A stretch of DNA of 64,000 nucleotides from Agromyces flavus (lineage in GTDB: Bacteria; Actinomycetota; Actinomycetes; Actinomycetales; Microbacteriaceae), in the NCBI RefSeq assembly GCF_900104685.1, contig NZ_LT629755.1:1736001-1800000 (forward strand), in the 5' to 3' direction. The notes beneath the pieces were generated by a model, which saw only the letters and a list, made by a program, of their open reading frames with translations, did not search any database and was not told the origin of the DNA. The stretch's first letter is position 1. The number at the start of each line of letters is the position of its first letter. The position numbers were made by a program, and so were the translations under genes. Below, piece by piece: positions 20,712-31,349 of the stretch.

Positions 20712-21631
20712 CGGCGCACCGCCGCTCCGACGAGGTCGCCCTCGTCGACCTGATCGGCCGCGTGCGACGTGATCGCGAGGAACACGTCGTCGAGGCTCGG
20801 CCTGCGGATGGAGACGTGGGTGCCGCCCGTCGCGGAGGCGGCGAGCCGGTCGAGCTCGTCGACGGCCGCCCGGAGTCCGTGCACGGTGCCGTCGGTCGGC
20901 AGTTCGGCGATCAGCTCGTCGTCGGGTCCGCGGAGCTCGACGACCTCGCCGCCCACCTGCGCCTTCAGCTCCGACGCGGTGCCCTCGGCGGCGATGCGGC
21001 CGCCGTCGAGTACGGCGATGCGATCGGCGAGCCGGTCGGCCTCCTCGAGGTACTGCGTCGTGAGGAACACCGTGGCGCCGCCGTCCGCGATCTCGCGGAT
21101 GATGTGCCACAGCTCCTGCCGGCTCCGTGCGTCGAGTCCGGTCGTCGGCTCGTCGAGGAAGATGACCGCCGACGGCACCACGAGGCTCAGCGCCAGGTCG
21201 AGGCGCCGTCGCATGCCTCCCGAGTACGTGGCGACCCGCCGCCCCGCCGCAGCCGCGAGCTCGAACCGTTCGAGCAGCTCGTCGCTGCGCGCCGCGGCGG
21301 CGCGGCTGGCCAGGCCCGAAAGCCGCGCGAGCATGACGAGGTTCTCGCGCCCGGTCAGCACCTCGTCGACCGCCGCGGACTGGCCGGTGAGGCTGATCCG
21401 CGCGCGCACGCCGTCGGGGTCGGCGCCGAGGTCGACGCCGGCGACCGTCGCCGTGCCGGCGTCGGGACGCACGAGCGTCGTGAGGATGTTGATGGTCGTC
21501 GTCTTGCCGGCGCCGTTCGGCCCGAGGAGCCCGAACACGCTTCCGGCGTCGACGGCGAGGTCGAGGTCGCGGAGGACCTCGGTCGCGCCGAATCGCTTGG
21601 CGATCCCGCGCGCGTCGATCGCGAGGGTCAT
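20708..21631 (-). CDS. ABC exporter ATP-binding protein (DrrA-like)
   Basis: 307 residues. Walker A GPNGAGKTTT, Q-loop ISLTGQSAAVDE, signature YSGGMRRRLD, Walker B VIFLDEPTTGLD and H-loop region TQYLEEAD (glutamine in place of the switch histidine, as in DrrA). A C-terminal DUF4162-like domain ends in RPSLDDVFLAIT. Start at the ATG of MTLAID (21631), preceded by AAAGGCG. It diverges from the TetR gene across a 110-bp control region. Confidence 0.9.
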   Translation of the reverse strand: MTLAIDARGIAKRFGATEVLRDLDLAVDAGSVFGLLGPNGAGKTTTINILTTLVRPDAGTATVAGVDLGADPDGVRARISLTGQSAAVDEVLTGRENLVMLARLSGLASRAAAARSDELLERFELAAAAGRRVATYSGGMRRRLDLALSLVVPSAVIFLDEPTTGLDARSRQELWHIIREIADGGATVFLTTQYLEEADRLADRIAVLDGGRIAAEGTASELKAQVGGEVVELRGPDDELIAELPTDGTVHGLRAAVDELDRLAASATGGTHVSIRRPSLDDVFLAITSHAADQVDEGDLVGAAVRR

Positions 21632-21658
21632 GAGTGCGCCTTTCGCTGGTGTAGGAAG

Positions 21659-21669
21659 TAAACTGTTTA
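21659..21669. promoter_or_regulatory. Candidate TetR operator
   Basis: TAAACTGTTTA is a perfect 11-base dyad (one central base) in the AT-rich divergent region between the exporter and the TetR gene. A related AAAC...GGTTT half site and a CAGT-TCTAG-ACTG dyad (21699-21710) lie nearby. Location and symmetry suit a TetR dimer; the exact site is a guess. Confidence 0.4.
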
Positions 21670-21741
21670 TGTCGTGCACTGCGGTTTAAGTAATACACAG
21701 TTCTAGACTGGACGCAAGCATCGCCCGCCGATTGGAGCCGG

Positions 21742-22668
21742 ATGACCGCCGAGACGCCCGCCGATCCCGAACTCCCGCGGGGCGTCGCCCTCGCGTGGGG
21801 CGTCGCCGCAGACCCGCAGCGAGGCCCCAAGCGCGAGATGAGCATCGAGCGGATCGTCGACGCCGCCGTCGAGATCGCCGACGCCGAGGGGCTCGCCGCC
21901 GTGTCGATGAGCCGCGTCGCGCAGTCGCTCGGCTACACGACGATGTCGCTGTACCGGTACGTCACGGCCAAGGACGACCTGCTCGTGCTCATGCAGGAGC
22001 GCGGAACCGGCCTGCCGCCCGAGCCCGACCCGGAGCTCGACCCGGCCGACTGGCGCGGACGGCTCCGCGCCCTCGGACGCGCGCAGCTCGCGATCCATCG
22101 CGAGCACCCGTGGCTGCTCGATATCCCCATCCAGGGCACGCCCGTCACGCCGAACAACCTCGCATGGATGGACGCCATGCTCGCGGCACTCGCCGATGCG
22201 CCCCTCGACGAGGACGAGCGCGTGGCCGTCATCCTGCTGGTGACCGGGCAGCTCCGGTGGCAGAGCACGATCGAGCGGTCGTACGAGGTCGCCGCCGGTG
22301 CAGCCGGCATCGACCCGCAGGCGATCGACGACGGGCGCTCGGCCATCCTCGACGCGTTCGTCACGTCCGACGACTACCCGGCGCTCCGGCGAGCCGTCGA
22401 CGCCGGCGTCTTCGCGACCGGCGAGGACCCGTTCGCCTTCGGGCTCGAGCGCGTGCTCGACGGGGTCGCCGACTACCTCGCCAAGCGCGCCGCCGGCGGG
22501 CGGCCCGCTCCCCCGCCGCGCGACGACGACGCGCCCGAGGTCGCCTCCGACAAGCGCGTCCGCGAGGCGCGCAAGGGCGTGCGAGAGGCCGAGAAGCGCC
22601 TGCGCGACGCCCGCAAGGTCGAACGCCAGGCGGTCCGCGAGGCGCGCGCCCGGCACCGCGACCGCTGA
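21742..22668 (+). CDS. TetR-family regulator with a basic coiled tail
   Basis: 308 residues, longer than a usual TetR (~200). After ~30 residues comes the helix-turn-helix ([38 protein letters not shown]). The ligand domain resembles the TetR_C/TetR-III type found beside drug exporters. The final ~40 residues are an almost continuous Arg/Lys/Glu helix ([20 protein letters not shown] and on). It probably represses the divergent exporter. Ribosome site GGAG 6 bases before the ATG. Confidence 0.9.
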   Translation: MTAETPADPELPRGVALAWGVAADPQRGPKREMSIERIVDAAVEIADAEGLAAVSMSRVAQSLGYTTMSLYRYVTAKDDLLVLMQERGTGLPPEPDPELDPADWRGRLRALGRAQLAIHREHPWLLDIPIQGTPVTPNNLAWMDAMLAALADAPLDEDERVAVILLVTGQLRWQSTIERSYEVAAGAAGIDPQAIDDGRSAILDAFVTSDDYPALRRAVDAGVFATGEDPFAFGLERVLDGVADYLAKRAAGGRPAPPPRDDDAPEVASDKRVREARKGVREAEKRLRDARKVERQAVREARARHRDR

Positions 22669-22693
22669 ACGACGGCGAGCGGATGCGGCGGCG

Positions 22694-23578
22694 TCAGCGC
22701 CGCGCGGTCGTCACCCGGTCGCGGCCGGTGAAGTCGCGATGGTGCGCGATGGCGTGCCATCCGTCGCCCGACAGCAGCGCCCCGATCTCGGCCGACTGCG
22801 TCTCGCCGTGCTCGATCATGAGCGTGCCGCCCGGATGCAGCAGGGCGAGTGCTCTCCGGGACAGGACGCGCACGACGTCGAGTCCGTCCTCGCCGCCGAA
22901 GAGCGCGCGCTCGGGATCGTGCAGGCGCACCTCGGGATCGCGCGGGATCGCGCCGGCGGGGATGTACGGCGGGTTGGATGCGACGACCGCCGCGCGGCCG
23001 TCGAGCTCGGGCAGCGCCTCGCCGAGGTCGCCGAACACGAGCTCGAGGTTCGACGCGCCGACCTCCTCGACGTTCCGGCGCGTCCACGGGAACGCCTCGG
23101 GCGAGTTCTCGACCGCCCACACGCGCGCGTGCGGCACCTCGGTCGCCATCGCGAGCCCGATCGCCCCGCTGCCGGCACCGAGGTCGAGCGCGATGGGCTC
23201 GGGCTCGGCCGCGGCGCGCAACGCGTCGATCGCGAGCTGGGCGAGCAGCTCGGTCTCGGGGCGCGGCACGAAGACACCCGGGCCCACCGCGAGGTCGAGC
23301 GAGCGGAAGGCCGCGCGGCCGGTGAGGTGCTGCAGGGGCTCGCGGCGCGCGCGCCGCTCGACGAGCGGTGCCAGGTCCCCGAGCTCCGCCGCCGTCGCCT
23401 CGGAACCGATCACCAGCCGGGCGTGCACGCCGCCGCGCGAGAGCCCGAGCACGTGGCCGATGAGCAGGTCGGCATCCACGTCGGGATCCGGCACGCCTGC
23501 CGCCGCCAGCGTGCGGACCACCTCGTCGCGGACCTCGCGGAGCGGACGCGGCGAACCGGCGTCGGATGGTGCATTCAC
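22694..23578 (-). CDS. prmC: Peptide chain release factor N5-glutamine methyltransferase
   Basis: 294 residues. An N-terminal helical domain is followed by an AdoMet fold: [22 protein letters not shown] and the substrate motif NPPYIPAG. It methylates the GGQ glutamine of release factors, including the RF-1 encoded by prfA nearby. The GTG start has no Shine-Dalgarno, but TACATT (23591-23586) lies 7 bases upstream, suggesting a leaderless transcript. Confidence 0.94.
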   Translation of the reverse strand: MNAPSDAGSPRPLREVRDEVVRTLAAAGVPDPDVDADLLIGHVLGLSRGGVHARLVIGSEATAAELGDLAPLVERRARREPLQHLTGRAAFRSLDLAVGPGVFVPRPETELLAQLAIDALRAAAEPEPIALDLGAGSGAIGLAMATEVPHARVWAVENSPEAFPWTRRNVEEVGASNLELVFGDLGEALPELDGRAAVVASNPPYIPAGAIPRDPEVRLHDPERALFGGEDGLDVVRVLSRRALALLHPGGTLMIEHGETQSAEIGALLSGDGWHAIAHHRDFTGRDRVTTARR

Positions 23579-23662
23579 GCAATGGAATGTAACCCACTCC
23601 CCCGCGCGCGCCGCCCTCCGTATGCTGGACCGCGGCACGACGCCGTCAGGAGAGGGAGCATC

Positions 23663-24598
23663 ATGGCTCAGGTCTACGAGAACATCACCGAGGTCTTCGG
23701 GCGCACCCCGCTCGTGAAGCTCAACAAGGTGACCGACGGCGCGGCCGCGACGGTCTACGCCAAGCTCGAGTTCTACAACCCCTCCGCGAGCGTCAAGGAC
23801 CGTCTCGGCATCGGCATCGTCGACGCCGCCGAGGCGTCCGGCGAGCTCGCGCCCGGCGGCACCATCGTCGAGGGCACGAGCGGCAACACCGGCATCGCGC
23901 TCGCCATGATCGGCGCGGCCCGCGGCTACCGGGTCGTCATCGCCATGCCCGAGACCATGTCGAAGGAGCGCCGCGCGCTGCTGCGCGCCTACGGCGCCGA
24001 GCTCGTGCTCACCCCCGGCTCCGAGGGCATGAAGGGCGCCGTCGCGCGCGCCGAGCAGATCGCGGCCGAGACCCCCGGCGCCGTGCTCGCCCGGCAGTTC
24101 GAGAACCAGGCCAATGTCGACATCCACCGCCGCACCACCGCCGAAGAGGTCTGGGACGACACCGACGGCGGCGTCGACATCTTCGTCTCGGGCATCGGCA
24201 CCGGCGGCACGCTCACCGGCGTCGGCCAGGTGCTGAAGGAGCGCAAGCCCGAGGTGCAGATCGTGGGCGTCGAGCCGCTCGAGTCGCCGATCCTGAACGG
24301 CGGCCAGCCCGGCCCGCACAAGATCCAGGGCATCGGCGCGAACTTCGTGCCGGCCATCCTCGACCGCGAGGTCTACGACGAGATCATCGACGTCAACATC
24401 GACCAGGCGGTCGCCACGGCACGCCGGCTCGGCGTCGAGGAGGGCATCCTCGGCGGCATCTCGTCGGGCGCGACCGTGCACGCCGCGACGCAGCTCGCGC
24501 AGCGGCCCGAGAACGCCGGCAAGACGATCGTCGTGATCGCCGCCAGCTACGGCGAGCGCTACCTCTCGACGGTGCTCTACGAGGACCTGCTCGACTGA
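23663..24598 (+). CDS. cysK: Cysteine synthase A (O-acetylserine sulfhydrylase)
   Basis: 311 residues. The PLP lysine is K45 in [11 protein letters not shown]; the substrate loop [11 protein letters not shown] and phosphate loop [10 protein letters not shown] are intact. It makes cysteine from O-acetylserine and sulfide. The ribosome site AGGAGAGGGAG lies just before the ATG, and a TATGCT -10 lies at 23621-23626. Followed 30 bases later by cysE, which makes its substrate. Confidence 0.97.
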   Translation: MAQVYENITEVFGRTPLVKLNKVTDGAAATVYAKLEFYNPSASVKDRLGIGIVDAAEASGELAPGGTIVEGTSGNTGIALAMIGAARGYRVVIAMPETMSKERRALLRAYGAELVLTPGSEGMKGAVARAEQIAAETPGAVLARQFENQANVDIHRRTTAEEVWDDTDGGVDIFVSGIGTGGTLTGVGQVLKERKPEVQIVGVEPLESPILNGGQPGPHKIQGIGANFVPAILDREVYDEIIDVNIDQAVATARRLGVEEGILGGISSGATVHAATQLAQRPENAGKTIVVIAASYGERYLSTVLYEDLLD

Positions 24599-24628
24599 GC
24601 GCGCCCGCCGATCTGCTTGACTGAACGG

Positions 24629-25222
24629 GTGGGATTCTTCGACCGGCTCAGGGAGGATGTCGCGACCGCGCGTTCGCACGATCCCGCCGCCCGGAGCCGC
24701 ATCGAGGTCGTGCTCGCCTACTCGGGCCTGCACGCGATCTGGGCGTATCGCCTCGCGCACCGCATGTGGCAGGTGCCCGTGCTGCGGCTGCCGGCGCGCG
24801 TGGTCTCGCAGCTCACGCGATTCCTCACCGGGATCGAGATCCACCCCGGTGCGACGATCGGCCGTCGGTTCTTCATCGACCACGGCATGGGCGTCGTGAT
24901 CGGCGAGACCACGATCGTCGGCGACGACGTGATGCTGTACCACGGGGTCACGCTCGGCGGGAAGGCGCCGCGGGGCGCACCCAGGGGTGCGAAGCGCCAT
25001 CCCACCCTCGGCGACGGCGTCACCGTCGGTGCGGGCGCCAAGGTCCTCGGCGACATCGAGATCGGCGCGGGCAGTGCGATCGGCGCGAACGCCGTCGTCA
25101 CCAAGGGCGCTCCGCCGCAGTCGCTGCTCGTCGGCATCCCGGCCGTCGCGAAGCCGTTGTCTCCCGCGACGGCGGCCGCGGCGCGCGGCGAGCACGACTG
25201 GCACGTCGACTGGCACATCTGA
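24629..25222 (+). CDS. cysE: Serine O-acetyltransferase
   Basis: 197 residues, short-form CysE. A helical N-terminus is followed by a left-handed beta-helix of hexapeptides ([40 protein letters not shown]). The catalytic His is in IDHGMG and the CysK-binding C-terminus ends in an isoleucine (WHVDWHI). Start chosen as the GTG giving [10 protein letters not shown]; a TTG at 24617 is possible. Neither has a clear ribosome site, so coupling to cysK is likely. Confidence 0.94.
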   Translation: MGFFDRLREDVATARSHDPAARSRIEVVLAYSGLHAIWAYRLAHRMWQVPVLRLPARVVSQLTRFLTGIEIHPGATIGRRFFIDHGMGVVIGETTIVGDDVMLYHGVTLGGKAPRGAPRGAKRHPTLGDGVTVGAGAKVLGDIEIGAGSAIGANAVVTKGAPPQSLLVGIPAVAKPLSPATAAAARGEHDWHVDWHI

Positions 25223-25275
25223 TCGCGAGGCGCCGAACGCACGTCGTGAGCCGACGACACCGCGGCGAGGGCCGA

Positions 25276-25770
25276 TCAGAGCGCCAGGAACATCACGTGG
25301 AGGCCGACGCGACCGTGCCGTCGCGATCGGAATGCGCCCGGCACGGTGCCGACGACGTCGAACCCGAGCGACCGCCACAGTCGGACCGCGGCCTCGTTCG
25401 AGGCCACGACCGCGTTGAACTGGATGCCCTCGAATCCCGAGCGGCGATGCCAGTCGATCACCCACTCGCCGAGGAGCCGCCCGACCCCGGCACCCCGCGC
25501 CTCGGGAGCCACCATGAACGACGCGGTGCCGATGTGGTCTCCGCGACCGGGACGGTTCGGGCCCATCTTGGCCGTTCCGACGATGTCGCCGTCGCGCTCG
25601 GCGACGACGGTGAGGCCGGGCGGCGATTCCACCCAGAGCGCGCGTGCCGACGACGACGTCAGATCGGACGGATAGGCATAGGTCTCACCGTCGCGCACCA
25701 CGTCGTCGATGATTCGGAAGACCGACGGCCAGTCCTCGTCGCGGATGGGCTGGACGACGAGCGTGCTCAC
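25276..25770 (-). CDS. GNAT-family N-acetyltransferase
   Basis: 164 residues. The acetyl-CoA loop is in [19 protein letters not shown], followed by [20 protein letters not shown], the usual motif A/B pair of GNAT enzymes. The substrate is unknown. The GTG start overlaps the prfA stop (GTGA), so it is translationally coupled to the release factor gene, a position often held by an acetyltransferase such as RimI, though I do not assign that here. Confidence 0.87.
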   Translation of the reverse strand: MSTLVVQPIRDEDWPSVFRIIDDVVRDGETYAYPSDLTSSSARALWVESPPGLTVVAERDGDIVGTAKMGPNRPGRGDHIGTASFMVAPEARGAGVGRLLGEWVIDWHRRSGFEGIQFNAVVASNEAAVRLWRSLGFDVVGTVPGAFRSRRHGRVGLHVMFLAL

Positions 25771-26843
25771 TGGTCGCCGAGGTCGGCGAGCCGGGCCTCC
25801 TCGTCGGCGCGCACGGCCGACTCGATGACGGGCTCGAGTGCGCCGTCCATGACCTGGTCGAGGTTGTACGCCTTGTAGCCGGTTCGGTGGTCGGCGATGC
25901 GGTTCTCGGGGAAGTTGTAGGTGCGGATGCGCTCGGAGCGGTCCATCGAGCGGATCTGCGACTTGCGGGCGTCGGATGCCGCGGCCGCGAGCTCCTCCTG
26001 CTGTCGCGCGAGCAGGCGCGCGCGGAGCACGCGCATCGCCGCCTCGCGGTTCTGCAGCTGCGACTTCTCGTTCTGCATCGCGACGACGATGCCCGTGGGC
26101 AGGTGCGTGATGCGCACCGCGGAGTCGGTCGTGTTGACCGACTGGCCGCCGGGGCCGCTGGAGCGGTAGACGTCGATCTTGAGGTCGTTCTGGTTGATGT
26201 CGACCTCTTCGGGCTCGTCGACCTCGGGGAAGACGAGCACGCCCGTGGTCGACGTGTGGATGCGACCCTGGGTCTCGGTGACGGGCACGCGCTGCACGCG
26301 GTGCACGCCGCCCTCGTACTTGAGGTGCGCCCATACGCCCTGCGACGGGTCGCCCGCGTTCGACTTGATCGCGACCTGCACGTTCTTGTAGCCGCCGAGG
26401 TCGGATTCGTCGCGCTCGAGCAGCTCGGTCTTCCAGCCCTTCGACTGCGCGTACTGGATGTACATGCGCAGCAGGTCGGCTGCGAACAGCGCGCTCTCGG
26501 CGCCGCCCTCGCCGCCCTTGATCTCCATGATCACGTCGCGGCCGTCGTCGGGATCGCGCGGGATGAGCAGTCGCCGCAGCTTCTCCTGCGTGTCGGCGAG
26601 GTGCTCCTCGAGCGCGGGCACCTCCTCGGCGAAGGCCTCGTCCTCCTTGGCCAGTTCGCGGGCGGCCTCGAGGTCGTCCTGCGCCTGCTGCCACGCGACG
26701 TGCGCGGCGACGATGCGGCTGAGCTCGGCGTAGCGCCGGTTCACCCGCTTCGCGCGCGCAGCGTCGGCGTGCAGTGCCGGGTCGGCGAGCTCCTCCTGGA
26801 GCGCGGCGTGCTCGGCGATGAGGGCCTGGACGGACTCGAACAT
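25767..26843 (-). CDS. prfA: Peptide chain release factor 1
   Basis: 358 residues. The catalytic loop [10 protein letters not shown] with the GGQ motif is present, and the anticodon-like stop-reading region lies near [14 protein letters not shown]. It ends translation at UAA and UAG. It begins 4 bases after the rho stop and is the likely target of PrmC. Confidence 0.97.
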   Translation of the reverse strand: MFESVQALIAEHAALQEELADPALHADAARAKRVNRRYAELSRIVAAHVAWQQAQDDLEAARELAKEDEAFAEEVPALEEHLADTQEKLRRLLIPRDPDDGRDVIMEIKGGEGGAESALFAADLLRMYIQYAQSKGWKTELLERDESDLGGYKNVQVAIKSNAGDPSQGVWAHLKYEGGVHRVQRVPVTETQGRIHTSTTGVLVFPEVDEPEEVDINQNDLKIDVYRSSGPGGQSVNTTDSAVRITHLPTGIVVAMQNEKSQLQNREAAMRVLRARLLARQQEELAAAASDARKSQIRSMDRSERIRTYNFPENRIADHRTGYKAYNLDQVMDGALEPVIESAVRADEEARLADLGDQ

Positions 26844-26847
26844 CGGA

Positions 26848-29019
26848 TCAGCGGTGGTGCTCGTTGTCGTGCCCGTGGCCGTTGCCGTTGCCGCCCACCG
26901 GCGAGGCCTTCTGCATGAGCAGCAGGAACTCGGTGTTCGACTGGGTTTCGCGCAGGCGCCCGAGCACGGCCTCGAGGGCCTGCTGCGGCTCGAGGCCGGC
27001 GAGCGCGCGACGCAGCTTCCACGTGATCTTGACCTCGTCGGCCGAGAGCAGCATCTCCTCGCGACGCGTCGACGACGCGTTGACGTCGACCGCCGGGAAG
27101 ATCCGCTTGTCGGCGAGCTGGCGCGAGAGGCGGAGCTCGGAGTTGCCGGTGCCCTTGAACTCCTCGAAGATCACCTCGTCCATCTTGGATCCGGTCTCGA
27201 CGAGTGCCGTGGCGAGGATGGTGAGCGAGCCGCCGTTCTCGATGTTGCGCGCGGCACCGAAGAAGCGCTTGGGCGGGTAGAGCGCCGACGCGTCGACGCC
27301 GCCCGACAGCACGCGACCCGATGCGGGTGCCGCGAGGTTGTAGGCACGGCCGAGGCGCGTGATCGAGTCGAGCAGGACGACCACGTCGTGGCCCAGCTCG
27401 ACGAGGCGCTTCGCACGCTCGATGGCGAGCTCGGCGACCGTCGTGTGGTCCTCGGCGGGCCGGTCGAACGTCGAGGCGATGACCTCGCCCTTGACCGTGC
27501 GCTCCATGTCGGTGACCTCTTCGGGGCGCTCGTCGACGAGCACGACCATGAGGTGCACCTCGGGGTTGTTGATCGCGATGGCGTTCGCGATCTGCTGCAG
27601 CACGATCGTCTTGCCCGCCTTGGGCGGCGAGACGATCAGGCCGCGCTGGCCCTTGCCGATGGGCGCGATGAGGTCGATGATGCGCTGGGTGAGCTTCGTG
27701 GGCTCGGTCTCCATGCGCAGCCGCTCCTGGGGGTAGAGCGGCGTGAGCTTGCCGAACTCGATCCGCGCGGCGGATTCCTCGGCGGTCTGCCCGTTGACCG
27801 AGTCGACCTTGACGAGCGCGTTGTACTTCTGGCGCGTGTTGCCCTCGCCCTCGCGCGGCTGCTTGATCGCGCCGACGACGGCGTCGCCCTTGCGCAGGTG
27901 GTACTTCTTCACCTGGCCGAGCGAGACGTAGACGTCGCTCGGGCCCGGGAGGTACCCGGTCGTGCGCACGAACGCATAGTTGTCGAGCACGTCGAGGATG
28001 CCCGCGATGGGGATGAGCACGTCGTCGTCGAGGATCTCGGGCTCGACCTCGTCGGTGCCGCCCTGTCCACGGCGCTTGCGGTCGCGGTAGCGGTTGCGGC
28101 GGCCGCCGCCCTCACCGTCGGCCTGCGCCTGCTGGTCGCCGCGGCCCTGCTGGCCGCGCCCGCCCTGCTCCTGGCGGCCCTTGTCGGACTCGCCCTGGGC
28201 CTGCCGATCGCCCTCGGCCTGCTCGTCGGCGCGGCGGCCCTGGCGCTCGCCGCCCTGTGCGGCCTGGCCGCCCTGTGCGGCCTGGCCGCCCTGGCGCTCA
28301 GCGCCCTGCTCGCCCTTCTGGGCGTCGCCGCGGTCGCCGCGGTCGCCGCCCCGGCGGCCCCGGTTGCGGCTGCGGCCCTGGCGCGGCTCCTGGGCGGGCT
28401 GCTCGGCCGGAGCCTCGCCCTCCGTCTCGGCCTCGGCGCCCTGCGCCTGGCGAGGCTCGCCGGTCGCCGCCGCGAGCTCCTCGCGGACGGCCGCACGAGC
28501 CGCCTCGCGCGCCGCGTCGGTCGACGTCTCGGCGGCCTCCGACGGCACCAGGTCGATGCCGGTCGCACCGGCGTTGGCGTGCTGCACCGCTGCCGTCGCG
28601 CTCGTCGCGCGGCGCGGCTGGCGGCCACGGCGGACGGGCTCGGCCTGGGCCGGGGCGACGGGCTGCTCGGCCACGGTGGGCTCGGGCTGCTCGGCCGCGG
28701 CCTGCTCGGCCGCGGCGGGCTCGGGCTCCTCGGCCACGGCGGGCTCGGGGTGCTCGGCCTCGGTCACGTCGAACGCCGCCTGCTCGAGTGAGAGCGCCTC
28801 GGCGTCGGCGGGTGCGCCCGCGTCGACGACCTCGTCGAGCTGGGCCGTGCCGGCGCCGTCGGTGTGGGCGGAGATCAAGTCCACGAGTTCTCCTTTTCGA
28901 CGCTTCGAGGCGCCCGCGATGCCGAGCGAGGCCGCGAGCTCCTGGAGCTCGGCGACCCGCATGGCGGTCAGGCGGGTGCGGTTCGCCACGCCCTCGGCGT
29001 AGTCGGTTCCGTTGGTCAC
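26848..29019 (-). CDS. rho: Transcription termination factor Rho, long-linker form
   Basis: 723 residues against 419 in E. coli. An N-terminal Rho_N/SAP-like helix ([20 protein letters not shown]) is followed by ~250 residues of Ala/Glu then Gln/Arg/Gly-rich repeats, an insertion typical of actinobacterial Rho. The RNA-binding domain follows, then the ATPase core ([19 protein letters not shown]; Walker [17 protein letters not shown]). It terminates transcription as an RNA-dependent ring helicase. The GTG start has AAAGGA 8 bases upstream. Confidence 0.97.
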   Translation of the reverse strand: MTNGTDYAEGVANRTRLTAMRVAELQELAASLGIAGASKRRKGELVDLISAHTDGAGTAQLDEVVDAGAPADAEALSLEQAAFDVTEAEHPEPAVAEEPEPAAAEQAAAEQPEPTVAEQPVAPAQAEPVRRGRQPRRATSATAAVQHANAGATGIDLVPSEAAETSTDAAREAARAAVREELAAATGEPRQAQGAEAETEGEAPAEQPAQEPRQGRSRNRGRRGGDRGDRGDAQKGEQGAERQGGQAAQGGQAAQGGERQGRRADEQAEGDRQAQGESDKGRQEQGGRGQQGRGDQQAQADGEGGGRRNRYRDRKRRGQGGTDEVEPEILDDDVLIPIAGILDVLDNYAFVRTTGYLPGPSDVYVSLGQVKKYHLRKGDAVVGAIKQPREGEGNTRQKYNALVKVDSVNGQTAEESAARIEFGKLTPLYPQERLRMETEPTKLTQRIIDLIAPIGKGQRGLIVSPPKAGKTIVLQQIANAIAINNPEVHLMVVLVDERPEEVTDMERTVKGEVIASTFDRPAEDHTTVAELAIERAKRLVELGHDVVVLLDSITRLGRAYNLAAPASGRVLSGGVDASALYPPKRFFGAARNIENGGSLTILATALVETGSKMDEVIFEEFKGTGNSELRLSRQLADKRIFPAVDVNASSTRREEMLLSADEVKITWKLRRALAGLEPQQALEAVLGRLRETQSNTEFLLLMQKASPVGGNGNGHGHDNEHHR
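28252..28287. repeat. rho: Tandem 18-bp repeat inside rho
   Basis: Two exact copies of GCCCTGTGCGGCCTGGCC (plus strand), encoding repeated QAAQGG units of the Rho linker, with degenerate partial copies on both sides. Such a tract can change length by slippage without a frameshift. Confidence 0.7.
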
Positions 29020-29158
29020 TGGGATCGTCCTTTCCCCTGGCCAGGCAAGTGGGTTGGCCGAGGAGAGCTGGGTCGCGGCACGCGGAAGTGTTGCGCACGA
29101 GGCGCAGACCTGCGCGATTGCGAAAGCATGAAATGCCGGGAATTGCACGATGTGGTTG

Positions 29159-29202
29159 GGCGCAGACGCTGCGCCTGCCCGGGGTGCGGTCTCAGTCTAG
29201 CA
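29159..29202 (-). promoter_or_regulatory. Putative rho promoter and leader hairpin
   Basis: TGC followed by TAGACT (29199-29194, reverse strand) is an extended -10; the -35 is poor. It would give a leader of about 168 bases. A GGCGCAG-ACG-CTGCGCC hairpin (29159-29175) falls in that leader. The 273-bp gap between thrB and rho holds no other recognisable feature. A Rho autoregulation site is possible but unproven. Confidence 0.35.
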
Positions 29203-29292
29203 CCGACCCGCGGGCCCTCCGACCACGCGCCACGCCGTGCGCCGCGCGACGCGCCGCGCATGGCTCGCTGCCGCGTGACGCCGCCCGCCGGA

Positions 29293-30255
29293 TCAGTCGG
29301 CGTCCACCGCCTGCACGGTCGCACCGAGGAAGTCGACCGCGAGCGGCAGGGCCTGCCACGCGGTCTGCGCGGACTCCTCGACGAGTCGGATCGCGTCCGC
29401 GCGCTCGCTCGGGTCGCTCGCGAGCACGAGGATCGACGGGCCGGCGCCCGACACCACGGCCGGGTGGCCGGCGGCGCGCAACGCACGGATGAGCCGGTCG
29501 GTCTCGGGCATGGCCTCGGCACGGTAGCGCTGGTGCAGCTTGTCCTCGGTGGCGGCGAGGAGCAGCTCGGGGCTCTGGATGAGGGCCGCGACCAGCAGTG
29601 CCGACCGGGAGACGTTGAACACCGCATCCTCGTGCGGAACCGACGTGGGCTGGAGGCTGCGCGCGAGCGCGGTCGACATCTCGTGCTCGGGCACGAGCAC
29701 GAGCGGCGAGACCCCGCGGTGCACCATGAGCTTCTTGTGGCGGGGGCCCTCGGGTGTCACCCACGCGATCGTCAGGCCGCCGAAGAGCGCCGGCGCGACG
29801 TTGTCGGGATGCCCCTCGAGCTCGGTCGCCAGCTCGAGCAGCTCGTCGGGCGAGATCTCGATCTCGGGCTCGAGCAGGCCCTTCGCCGCCATGATGCCCG
29901 CGACGATCGCCGCGCCGGACGAGCCGAGCCCGCGACCGTGCGGGATCGCGTTGCGAGCGACCAGACGGAGCGGCGGCCGCTCCAGGCCGAAGTGGGCGAA
30001 GGTGTGCGCGATGGCGCGCACGACGAGGTGCGACTCGTCGAGCGGGACTTCGCCCCGGCCCACGCCCTCGACCTCGATCGCGAGGCCGTCGTCGACGACC
30101 TCGACCTCGAGCTCGTCGTAGCGCGCGAGCGCGAGGCCGAGCGTGTCGAAGCCGGGCCCGAGGTTGGCGGACGTCGCAGGTACCTTGACGCGCACCCGGC
30201 GGCCGGCGAGATCGGCCGCAGTCGGCGCGGTCGCCTCGGCCGACGCGGCGGTCAT
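29293..30255 (-). CDS. thrB: Homoserine kinase
   Basis: 320 residues of the GHMP family: [21 protein letters not shown] at the N-terminus, the ATP loop [19 protein letters not shown], and [12 protein letters not shown] near the end. It phosphorylates homoserine in threonine synthesis. The start overlaps the thrC stop by 4 bases; last gene of the lysA-hom-thrC-thrB operon. Confidence 0.96.
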   Translation of the reverse strand: MTAASAEATAPTAADLAGRRVRVKVPATSANLGPGFDTLGLALARYDELEVEVVDDGLAIEVEGVGRGEVPLDESHLVVRAIAHTFAHFGLERPPLRLVARNAIPHGRGLGSSGAAIVAGIMAAKGLLEPEIEISPDELLELATELEGHPDNVAPALFGGLTIAWVTPEGPRHKKLMVHRGVSPLVLVPEHEMSTALARSLQPTSVPHEDAVFNVSRSALLVAALIQSPELLLAATEDKLHQRYRAEAMPETDRLIRALRAAGHPAVVSGAGPSILVLASDPSERADAIRLVEESAQTAWQALPLAVDFLGATVQAVDAD

Positions 30256-31349
30256 GAACCGAGCCCCAGCACTTCGGCCACGTGCGCGACGTCGGCGGGC
30301 ACGACGGTCGGCTGCACCTCGGAGCCGTCGGGCAGGCGCAGCGCCCACTGGGGGTCCTTCAGCCCGTGACCCGTGACGGTGAGCACCACGCGGGCGCCCT
30401 TGGGCACCTCGCCCGCCGCGGAGCGCTCGAGGAGTCCGGCGACGCTGATCGCCGATGCGGGCTCGACGAAGACGCCGACCTCGGCGGAGAGGATGCGCTG
30501 CGCCTCGAGGATCTTCTCGTCCTCGATGGCGCCGAAGTAGCCGTCGGTGAGGTCGCGGGCTTCGAGCGCGAGCTGCCACGACGCCGGGTTGCCGATGCGG
30601 ATGGCGCTCGCGATCGTCTCGGGGTTGCGGACCGGCTCGCCGCGCACGAGCGGTGCCGACCCGGCCGCCTGGAAGCCGAACATGCGCGGGAGCCGCGTGG
30701 CGTTGCCCGCGGCGATGTCCTCGCGGTAGCCGCGCGTGTAGGCCGTGTAGTTGCCGGCGTTGCCGACGGGGATGAAGTGCAGGTCGGGCGCATCGCCGAG
30801 CACCTCGACCACCTCGAACGCCGCCGTCTTCTGGCCCTCGATGCGGTCGTTGTTCACCGAGTTCACGAGGTGCACGGGGTAGTTCTCGGCGAGGTCGCGC
30901 GCGATGTCGAGGCAATCGTCGAAGTTGCCCTGGATCTGGATGAGGTGCGCGTCGTGCGCGATCGCCTGGCTGAGCTTGCCCATGGCGATCTTGCCCTCGG
31001 GCACGAGCACCGCGGCCTTGATCCCGGCGTGCGTGGCATACGCCGCGGCCGACGCCGACGTGTTGCCGGTCGAGGCGCAGATGACGACCTCGGCGCCACG
31101 CTCGACGGCCTTCGTCACGGCCATGGTCATGCCGCGGTCCTTGAACGAGCCCGTGGGGTTCATGCCCTCGAACTTCACCCACACGTCGGCGCCCGTGCGG
31201 CGCGAGAGCGCGGGCGCCGGCAGGAGCGGCGTGCCGCCCTCGCCGAGGGTCACGACGGGCGTGGCATCCGTCACGTCGAGCCGGTCGGCGTACTCGCGGA
31301 TGACGCCGCGCCACTGTCGGGACGGGGCCTTCGTTGCCTGCTGGTTCAC
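30252..31349 (-). CDS. thrC: Threonine synthase
   Basis: 365 residues, the short bacterial form. PLP lysine in [14 protein letters not shown], phosphate-binding [13 protein letters not shown] and [14 protein letters not shown]. It converts phosphohomoserine to threonine. Overlaps hom and thrB by 4 bases on each side. Confidence 0.96.
   Translation of the reverse strand: MNQQATKAPSRQWRGVIREYADRLDVTDATPVVTLGEGGTPLLPAPALSRRTGADVWVKFEGMNPTGSFKDRGMTMAVTKAVERGAEVVICASTGNTSASAAAYATHAGIKAAVLVPEGKIAMGKLSQAIAHDAHLIQIQGNFDDCLDIARDLAENYPVHLVNSVNNDRIEGQKTAAFEVVEVLGDAPDLHFIPVGNAGNYTAYTRGYREDIAAGNATRLPRMFGFQAAGSAPLVRGEPVRNPETIASAIRIGNPASWQLALEARDLTDGYFGAIEDEKILEAQRILSAEVGVFVEPASAISVAGLLERSAAGEVPKGARVVLTVTGHGLKDPQWALRLPDGSEVQPTVVPADVAHVAEVLGLGS

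Noticed and set aside
25223..25275. Terminator between cysE and the GNAT gene
   Set aside because: CTGATCG/CGATCAG arms are 47 bases apart and the inner CGTCG/CGACG stem is 5 bp; too weak to call.
26818..28791. 657-codon forward frame opposite rho
   Set aside because: Composition mirrors the Rho linker repeats; no start signals or domain. A shadow of a real gene.
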